NCBI GenBank assembly: GCA_964602275.1
Contig: CAZRQF010000034.1
Location: 1-10,824, forward strand
DNA length: 10,824 nt
Direction of reading: 5' to 3'
From: RGIG6291 sp964602275
GTDB lineage: Bacteria > Bacillota > Clostridia > TANB77 > UBA1234
A program made the position numbers and the translations under genes. Shown here piece by piece: positions 6,344 to 10,824 of this stretch. The notes under the pieces are model-generated. The model saw only the letters and a list, made by a program, of their open reading frames with translations. It ran no database searches and was not told the origin of the DNA. How positions within the stretch are numbered: the first letter of the stretch is position 1; each line of letters opens with the position of its first letter.

Positions 6344-6915
6344 TTACTTTAAAATTGTCAATGGATCTATTTTTTTACCATTTTTTGAAATAGCAATATG
6401 AAGGTGCGGACCAGTTGTTGCACCGTTTGTGTATTTTCCGTTATTATCCATGTAATTTGAAACTTTTGAAACATATTTTGGACCGACTTTTGCAATTATT
6501 TGCCCTTTTGAAACCTTTTCACCAACAGATACGATAAAAGTTTCGGATACATGCCCATAAGTGCTTGAAATTCCATTTTCGTGCGAAATAATAATACTAT
6601 AACCGATTCGCTCCATACCAACCGTACAAAAGTAACAATGCCATCGGCAATTGAGCAAATATTTGTACCCTCCGGAGCACCAATATCAATGCCACCGTGG
6701 TAAGTAGAAGCACCAGTTACAGGCGATTTCCTATAACCAAATTTCGATGTAATAGTGGTATATCCACGAGTAGGCCATTCATAAGATGATGATATTAAAC
6801 TGTTGGTAAATGAAATATTTGCATCAGAAATAGATGCAAGTGGAATATAAAAAATAGAAATAAAAATAGATAAAAAAATTGGAAGTAAAAAAGTAGAAAA
6901 AAATATTTTTTTCAT
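6344..6915 (-). pseudogene. M23 family cell-wall endopeptidase gene, broken by a one-base frameshift
   Basis: The gene encodes a secreted zinc metallopeptidase of the LytM/M23 type that cuts peptidoglycan cross-bridges. The start is the minus-strand ATG at 6915, with GGAG (6921-6924) upstream. Residues 1-30 form a signal peptide. The first frame carries WPTRGYTTITSKFGYR and the zinc pair HGGID (H73, D77), then ADGIVTF. The rest of the domain (GYSIIISHENG, STYGH, GPHLHIAI) continues in another frame ending at 6344. All metal and catalytic residues survive across both pieces. The shift falls between about 6604 and 6627. The whole span is 572 bases, one short of 191 codons, so a single-base deletion explains it; the intact protein would be about 190 residues. 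No classical slippery heptamer is seen. It may be a recent pseudogene or an assembly error. Confidence 0.82.
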
Positions 6916-6943
6916 AAAAACTCCAATCTGCCACCCAAGTAGA

Positions 6944-6972
6944 ATAATATAGTTTTAAAAAGTAAAAGTCAA
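6944..6972 (-). promoter_or_regulatory. Sigma-A promoter of the M23 gene
   Basis: On the minus strand, TTGACT (6967-6972) and TATTAT (6944-6949) are separated by exactly 17 bases. The start would be near 6937, leaving a leader of about 20 bases before the ATG at 6915. Survival of a near-consensus promoter and ribosome binding site argues that the frameshift downstream is recent or artefactual. Confidence 0.75.
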
Positions 6973-7001
6973 TATAAAGTAAAGATTTTTGAAGTTGTAT
7001 G

Positions 7002-7030
7002 AAAAAAACGCCGCAGGAAACCCTGCGGCG
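7002..7030 (-). terminator. Terminator of the 123-residue minus-strand gene
   Basis: CGCCGCAGG (7009-7017) pairs perfectly with CCTGCGGCG (7022-7030) around the loop AAAC. Seven A residues at 7002-7008 become a T tract on the minus strand. This is a textbook intrinsic terminator 23 bases beyond the stop codon at 7053. Confidence 0.93.
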
Positions 7031-7052
7031 AACCGAACTATTGAAAATAAAA

Positions 7053-7424
7053 TTACAAATAATTTTCACTAATGTAATCTGCTTCAGTATAAAGTTTTGA
7101 AATGGTGGTGTCGATAGCAAGAATGATACTCATAAAATCAGCTACTGTTCTGTTTGAGGTACGAAGTTTTATAAAGAAGTCAAAATCAAACGCCGAGAAA
7201 TAATTTTCGTGTGAAGCTGAATGTTCGTAGGCAGTTAAAATTCTAAATTTCTCTGTTTTGCGATAAGCATTTGCCTCGTGGAGAAATTCATCAAAAGTGT
7301 CATCGAGTTCATCAAGGTTAGAATCGTTAAGCCGTTGCTTAACATTATCAAGTTTTAGCAATAAATCAGATAGGGCTTCACGAACTTTTACTAAGGTTTG
7401 GATGTCGTGGAAATCATACTTCAT
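7053..7424 (-). CDS. Protein of unknown function, 123 residues
   Basis: I do not recognise this family. The start is well fixed: AGGAGGG (7434-7440) lies 9 bases before the minus-strand ATG at 7424. The product is soluble, acidic and probably mostly helical. A first helical region (about 6-52) has heptad-like leucines (LVKVREALSDLLLKLDNVKQ) and a cluster of acidic residues (DELDDTFDEF), then an aromatic-rich middle (NYFSAFDFDFFIKL) and a C-terminal helix. No signal peptide or membrane segment is visible. The gene is a single-gene unit with its own consensus promoter, a roughly 117-base leader and a strong terminator. It is divergent from the riboswitch-controlled ATPase. That arrangement shows it is expressed but does not give a function. 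Confidence 0.8.
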   Translation of the reverse strand: MKYDFHDIQTLVKVREALSDLLLKLDNVKQRLNDSNLDELDDTFDEFLHEANAYRKTEKFRILTAYEHSASHENYFSAFDFDFFIKLRTSNRTVADFMSIILAIDTTISKLYTEADYISENYL

Positions 7425-7547
7425 AGAAAATGTCCCTCCTAAAAATAAAGTAGGTTACCAAAAACTAAAACACCAAAACAATTTTACATTAAAATCCCCT
7501 TCTTTCTATTAAGTCGGTAGGGTATGCCACATCTAAAATACAGATTA

Positions 7548-7576
7548 ATTATATATGACAAGGTTACATATGTCAA
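7548..7576 (-). promoter_or_regulatory. Consensus sigma-A promoter of the 123-residue gene
   Basis: Both hexamers are perfect on the minus strand: TTGACA (7571-7576) and TATAAT (7548-7553), 17 bases apart. The -35 lies inside an imperfect palindrome, GGTTACATATGTCAACC (7562-7578), which could be an operator. The predicted start near 7541 gives a leader of about 117 bases, holding a ribosome-binding-site-preceded ATG-TAA at 7484-7489. Confidence 0.85.
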
Positions 7577-7598
7577 CCATAAAATGGTAAAAATTCGA

Positions 7599-7627
7599 TT
7601 GACATTTGAAAATATAACATATATAAT
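7599..7627 (+). promoter_or_regulatory. Consensus sigma-A promoter of the riboswitch-ATPase transcript
   Basis: TTGACA (7599-7604) and TATAAT (7622-7627) are both perfect matches with a 17-base spacer. The expected start near 7634 is just before the riboswitch aptamer. The -10 is framed by the inverted repeat AACAT (7616-7620) / ATGTT (7626-7630). The promoter is back to back with the minus-strand promoter at 7548-7576. Confidence 0.92.
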
Positions 7628-7636
7628 GTTGGTATC

Positions 7637-7722
7637 GAAAAGGGAGTAGCTTTAAAGTTATTAGTCAACAACAAGGCAAATTTTGCCTGGCTAGTATACC
7701 TAAAAGGTGAGCGAGACTTTTA
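7637..7722 (+). ncRNA. yybP-ykoY (Mn2+-sensing) riboswitch
   Basis: The conserved parts of the yybP-ykoY aptamer are visible. The 5' segment AAAAGGGAGTAGC (7638-7650) corresponds to the family's AAAGGGGAGUAGC, GTCAACA (7664-7670) lies in the middle, and the 3' segment GAGCGAGACTTTT (7709-7721) corresponds to GCAAGACCUUU. AAAAG (7638-7642) pairs with CTTTT (7717-7721) as the closing helix, and AGGCAAATTTTGCCT (7673-7687) forms an internal arm. Family knowledge: these aptamers bind Mn2+ and usually raise expression of Mn2+ exporters. Here a P-type ATPase follows. The 3' strand of the closing helix overlaps the downstream terminator, so the two folds exclude each other. Confidence 0.88.
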
Positions 7723-7766
7723 ATAAGACATTTTATTTTTTGGGTGTTTTATTAAAAGTCTTTTTT
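7714..7766 (+). terminator. Riboswitch expression platform: intrinsic terminator
   Basis: AGACTTTTAATAA (7714-7726) pairs perfectly with TTATTAAAAGTCT (7749-7761), with further ACA/TGT pairing inside, and T residues run to 7766. The left arm uses the CTTTT of the riboswitch closing helix (7717-7721). When the aptamer is stabilised by metal the terminator cannot form fully, so ligand should switch the gene on. Confidence 0.88.
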
Positions 7767-7822
7767 CTGTATTTTATACAAAAAGACTAGTAGTAGCATT
7801 ATATTATTTAGGAGGTATTTTA

Positions 7823-10507
7823 ATGGAAAAGAAAAATTGGCATTCATTATCGGTAGATGAAGTTTTGCAAGACTTTGAAGTTGATTTTGAAAAAGGTCTT
7901 AATGCAAATCAAGTAGAAAAAAGTAGAGAAAAATATTCGCTTAATGAAATAACATCAAAAGGCAAAAAAACAGTATTTGCAATGCTTGTTGATCAGTTTA
8001 AAGATTTTATGATAATTATATTGCTTATAGCAGCGGCTATTTCAGGCTATGTAGGAGTACAAGAAGGCGAAGGTTTTGCAGATTCAATTATAATTTTAAT
8101 AATAGTAATATTGAATGCAATTATTGGTGTGGCACAAGAATTGAAAGCTCAAAAATCATTGGAAGCATTAAAAAACTTAAGTGCACCACATTGTAAAGTT
8201 ATTAGAAACGGAAAAATAGAAAATATAGAATCAAAATATTTAGTGCCGGGCGATGTTGTTGTTTTAGAAACAGGTGACAACATACCAGCAGATTTAAGAC
8301 TTGTTGAAACAGTAAACTTAAAAATACAAGAATCTGCACTTACTGGAGAATCAGTTCCAGTTGAAAAAAATGCGGACATGACCATAGATGCTAATGTAGG
8401 TATAGGCGATAGAGTAAATTTAGCATTTTCATCTAGCTTGGTAACATATGGTCGCGGAAAAGGAATAGTAGTTGAAACTGGTATGAATACTGAAGTTGGA
8501 AAAATTGCTTCAATGTTAGACTCTGTTGACGAAAGCGAAACACCATTAAAGAGAAGACTTGAAGCTTTAGGAAAAACTTTAGGTATAGCAGCACTTGCAA
8601 TATGTGCACTTATATTTATAGTGGGTGCATTTATCTATAAAAAAGAAGCAATACATATGTTTATGACTGCTGTAAGCTTAGCAGTTGCGGCTATACCAGA
8701 AGGTTTGCCTGCAATATCAACAATTGTTCTTTCAATTGGTGTTCAAAGAATGGTAAAAAGAAATGCAATAATTAGAACACTTCCATCAGTTGAAACATTA
8801 GGAAGTGCAACGGTAATTTGTTCTGACAAAACTGGAACATTAACTCAAAATAAAATGACAGTTGAAAAAGTTTATTATAACGAAGAAGTATATAATGTTA
8901 ATGAAAAAATTAATGAAGTTGATGAACATTTAAATTTACTTGTGAATTGTATGGTTTTGTGCAATGATTCTAAACTAAAAAAAGAAGAAAATGAGCTAAA
9001 AGTAATTGGAGATCCAACAGAAACCGCATTAGTTGATTTAGGTATAAAATATGATATTGTAAAAACTGATTTGGAAAGTTTGTATAAAAGAGTTGAAGAA
9101 GTTCCATTTGATTCAGATAGAAAATTAATGACAACAGTTCATGAAAAAAACGGAAAGTATATAGTTTATACTAAAGGTGCGGTTGATGAATTATTGGCAC
9201 GCACAAGCAAAATTTACATTGGAAATCAAGAACTTCAAATAACTGATGAATATAAGGAAGAAATATTAAGAGTAAATACTGAGCTTGCTTCAAATGCACT
9301 AAGAGTACTAGCTATGGCATATAAAATTGTAGATACATTGCCAGCACATAATGATATGAACTCGATTGAAAGCGAGTTAGTATTTATTGGTATGGTAGGT
9401 ATGATAGACCCTGCAAGACCAGAAGCTAAAGAAGCTGTTGAAAAATGTAAAACAGCTGGAATAAAACCTGTAATGATAACAGGTGACCATAAAGTTACAG
9501 CCGTTTCCATTGCAAAAGATATAGGAATATTAGGTGAAAACGATAAAGCAATTACAGGTGCAGAACTCGAAAAAATGTCACAAGAAGAATTAGAAAAAAA
9601 TGTTCAAGATTATGCGGTATATGCAAGAGTTTCACCAGAACACAAAGTAAGAATTGTTAAAGCATGGCAATCAAAAGGTGAAGTAGTAGCAATGACGGGA
9701 GATGGAGTAAACGATGCACCTGCACTAAAAACAGCAGACATTGGTGCTGCGATGGGTATTGTGGGTACTGATGTAGCCAAAGAAGCGGCAGATGTAGTGT
9801 TAACAGACGATAATTTTGCTACAATAGTTTCAGCAGTAGAAGAAGGTAGAAGAATATATGACAACATATTAAAAGCAGTTCATTTCTTACTATCTTCAAA
9901 CATTGGAGAAATAATTACCTTATTTGTAGCAACTATGTTAAACTGGGCAGAGCCATTACTTCCAATTCACATATTATGGATAAACTTAGTTACAGATAGT
10001 TTGCCAGCATTGGCTCTTGCAGTTGATCCAGCAGAAAAAAATATAATGAACAGAAAAGCTAAAAAGACAAATAACATATTCTCAAAAGGAATGGTATGGA
10101 GAATAATATATCAAGGTATAATGATTGGTAGTTTAACATTGCTTGCATTTTCAATAGGTTGCGGATTTGATTATCATAATGAAGCATTAATGCCACAAGC
10201 TAGAACAATGGCATTTGCTGTACTAGCAGTTAGCCAGTTGGTTCATGTGTTTAACATTCGTTCAAATAAAGAATCAATATTTAAAGTAGGATTTAGAACA
10301 AATAAAACATTGCTTGGTGCAAATGCAATTTCATTTTTATTAATGTTTGTAGTATTAGAAGTACCATTTTTAAGAGAAATATTTAATGTAGCAAACCTAA
10401 GCTTTAAAAATTGGGGAGTAGTAATACTACTTTCAATAGCACCAATGATAATAGTTGAAATATTTAAGTTATTAAAAATAAATACATTAAAAAGTGAAGA
10501 AGAATAG
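7823..10507 (+). CDS. P2-type cation-transporting ATPase, probable Mn2+ (or Ca2+) exporter
   Basis: This 894-residue membrane pump uses ATP to export a divalent cation. AGGAGGT (7810-7816) precedes ATG 7823 by 6 bases. Domains in order: N-terminal cation-ATPase segment (1-60), helices M1-M2 (about 59-104), actuator domain with TGES (174-177), M3-M4 with PEGLP (292-296), phosphorylation site DKTGT with D335, nucleotide site KGA (451-453), hinge TGD (553-555) and TGDGVNDAP (625-633), then six C-terminal helices. Ion ligands equivalent to SERCA site II are present: the PEGLP Glu, N721 and D725. N693, E696 and T724 are also kept. The M8 position of SERCA E908 is Q805, as in one-ion pumps. Control by a Mn2+ riboswitch favours Mn2+ export (compare lactococcal YoaB); Ca2+ remains possible. 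Full length, no defects seen. Confidence 0.95.
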   Translation: MEKKNWHSLSVDEVLQDFEVDFEKGLNANQVEKSREKYSLNEITSKGKKTVFAMLVDQFKDFMIIILLIAAAISGYVGVQEGEGFADSIIILIIVILNAIIGVAQELKAQKSLEALKNLSAPHCKVIRNGKIENIESKYLVPGDVVVLETGDNIPADLRLVETVNLKIQESALTGESVPVEKNADMTIDANVGIGDRVNLAFSSSLVTYGRGKGIVVETGMNTEVGKIASMLDSVDESETPLKRRLEALGKTLGIAALAICALIFIVGAFIYKKEAIHMFMTAVSLAVAAIPEGLPAISTIVLSIGVQRMVKRNAIIRTLPSVETLGSATVICSDKTGTLTQNKMTVEKVYYNEEVYNVNEKINEVDEHLNLLVNCMVLCNDSKLKKEENELKVIGDPTETALVDLGIKYDIVKTDLESLYKRVEEVPFDSDRKLMTTVHEKNGKYIVYTKGAVDELLARTSKIYIGNQELQITDEYKEEILRVNTELASNALRVLAMAYKIVDTLPAHNDMNSIESELVFIGMVGMIDPARPEAKEAVEKCKTAGIKPVMITGDHKVTAVSIAKDIGILGENDKAITGAELEKMSQEELEKNVQDYAVYARVSPEHKVRIVKAWQSKGEVVAMTGDGVNDAPALKTADIGAAMGIVGTDVAKEAADVVLTDDNFATIVSAVEEGRRIYDNILKAVHFLLSSNIGEIITLFVATMLNWAEPLLPIHILWINLVTDSLPALALAVDPAEKNIMNRKAKKTNNIFSKGMVWRIIYQGIMIGSLTLLAFSIGCGFDYHNEALMPQARTMAFAVLAVSQLVHVFNIRSNKESIFKVGFRTNKTLLGANAISFLLMFVVLEVPFLREIFNVANLSFKNWGVVILLSIAPMIIVEIFKLLKINTLKSEEE

Positions 10508-10520
10508 TATTTAAGATTTA

Positions 10521-10547
10521 TAGCACCTGCCGTTTTGGTGGGTGCTA
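10521..10547 (+). terminator. Hairpin after the ATPase gene, probable transcription end
   Basis: TAGCACCTGCC (10521-10531) pairs with GGTGGGTGCTA (10537-10547), including two wobbles, around the loop GTTTT, 14 bases after the ATPase stop. It is followed by A residues, not T, so it is a weak intrinsic terminator at best and may instead protect the mRNA 3' end. Confidence 0.5.
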
Positions 10548-10567
10548 AAAAATCGTATAAAAAAATA

Positions 10568-10596
10568 TTGACAAATAAATTTTAAGGTGCTAATAT
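10568..10596 (+). promoter_or_regulatory. Promoter of the tRNA-Leu gene
   Basis: TTGACA (10568-10573) is perfect and TAATAT (10591-10596) follows at 17 bases; the -10 region continues as an AT repeat, so the exact hexamer may shift by a base or two. The start would be near 10603, about 14 bases before the mature tRNA. Confidence 0.8.
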
Positions 10597-10616
10597 ATAT
10601 ATTGTTCGATAGAACT

Positions 10617-10700
10617 GCGGGTGTGGCGGAACTGGCAGACGCGCTAGACTTAGGATCTAGTGTCACAGACGTGGGGGTTCAAGTCCTCTCACCCGCACCA
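10617..10700 (+). tRNA. tRNA-Leu, anticodon UAG
   Basis: The acceptor strands GCGGGTG (10617-10623) and CACCCGC (10690-10696) pair fully. The anticodon stem CTAGA/TCTAG (10644-10648 and 10656-10660) holds the 7-base loop CTTAGGA, with anticodon TAG at 10651-10653, which reads CUN codons. A long variable arm (about 10661-10671) is the class II feature expected of tRNA-Leu. The T loop is TTCAAGT. Discriminator A and CCA are encoded. It is a single tRNA unit with its own promoter and terminator. Confidence 0.97.
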
Positions 10701-10704
10701 CGGG

Positions 10705-10745
10705 ATAGCTATTTTGAGTAATTTGCTCAAAATAGCTATTTTATT
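10705..10745 (+). terminator. Terminator of the tRNA-Leu gene
   Basis: ATAGCTATTTTGAG (10705-10718) pairs perfectly over 14 bp with CTCAAAATAGCTAT (10726-10739), with a 7-base loop, followed by a T-rich run (TTTATTA). Confidence 0.88.
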
Positions 10746-10787
10746 ATGCTTTGCTAGAACAGCAAGCGTTTAGTTTGCATCACAAAT

Positions 10788-10823
10788 AAAAAAGTCAAGA
10801 TTTTTAAAAATCTTGACTTTTTT
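10788..10823. terminator. Perfect palindrome, probable bidirectional terminator
   Basis: The sequence is an uninterrupted 36-base palindrome: six A, GTCAAGA, TTTTT, then AAAAA, TCTTGAC and six T. Both strands give a stem with a T tail. No gene lies between the tRNA terminator and this site (10746-10787 holds nothing I can name), so it most likely ends a converging minus-strand gene outside the window or backs up the tRNA terminator. Confidence 0.75.
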
Positions 10824-10824
10824 G

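Noticed and set aside
6604..6636. Programmed -1 frameshifting in the M23 gene
   Set aside because: The shift direction would fit, but no classical slippery heptamer is present, and such shifts are not known to me for M23 peptidases.
7297..7512. 71-codon plus-strand ORF
   Set aside because: It is antisense to the 123-residue gene and its leader; the opposite strand has a strong ribosome binding site, promoter and terminator.
8149..9867. Several minus-strand ORFs inside the ATPase gene
   Set aside because: All are antisense shadows with serine/threonine-rich low-complexity products and no start signals.

Overview
The window is about 10.8 kb of AT-rich DNA with standard-code genes, strong purine-rich Shine-Dalgarno sites, consensus sigma-A promoters and U-tailed terminators. 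Together with a yybP-ykoY-type riboswitch and a CCA-encoding tRNA, this points to a low-GC Bacillota, most likely an uncultured clostridial lineage. Species cannot be told from the sequence alone. I see no transposon, phage, CRISPR array or large repeat. Most of the window is chromosomal housekeeping DNA.

Layout, left to right. (1) 19-993: a terminator hairpin from an unseen upstream gene overlaps the start of a three-gene plus-strand set. The set is two half-length TauE/SafE-type (TSUP) transport proteins and a 47-residue YtxH-like membrane protein. (2) 1005-1057: a long hairpin. (3) 1116-5949: a plus-strand operon with an extended -10 promoter. It encodes a membrane-anchored or secreted FAD oxidoreductase with an SLH-like tail, a compact 585-residue alanyl-tRNA synthetase, a HIT-family protein and an acyl-ACP thioesterase. 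Gaps are 15, 17 and 0 bases. (4) 5950-6326: a structured leader, a 65-codon gene of unknown function and a bidirectional terminator. (5) 6344-7576, minus strand: an M23 endopeptidase gene broken by a one-base frameshift, then a 123-residue protein of unknown function. Each has its own promoter and terminator. (6) 7599-10507: a consensus promoter, a yybP-ykoY (Mn2+) riboswitch, an overlapping terminator and a 894-residue P2-type cation ATPase. (7) 10521-10824: a hairpin, a tRNA-Leu(UAG) gene with its promoter and terminator, and a final perfect palindrome that is probably a bidirectional terminator.

How the parts work together. The best-supported functional unit is riboswitch plus ATPase. The terminator's 5' arm shares bases with the 3' strand of the aptamer's closing helix, so metal binding should permit read-through and switch on a cation exporter. 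The pump keeps site-II ion ligands but has Gln at the position of the SERCA M8 Glu, which fits a one-ion Mn2+/Ca2+ exporter. The alaS operon mixes translation (AlaRS), nucleotide hydrolysis (HIT), lipid chain release (thioesterase) and an extracytoplasmic flavoprotein, so shared expression need not mean a shared pathway.

The most unusual items are the compact AlaRS, which lacks the beta-barrel before the editing core and the C-terminal C-Ala domain; the flavoprotein's SLH-like tail; two genes whose ribosome binding sites lie inside hairpins (one hairpin being a terminator); and a ribosome-binding-site-preceded ATG-TAA start-stop in a minus-strand leader. I found no clear multi-gene system that is wholly undescribed.
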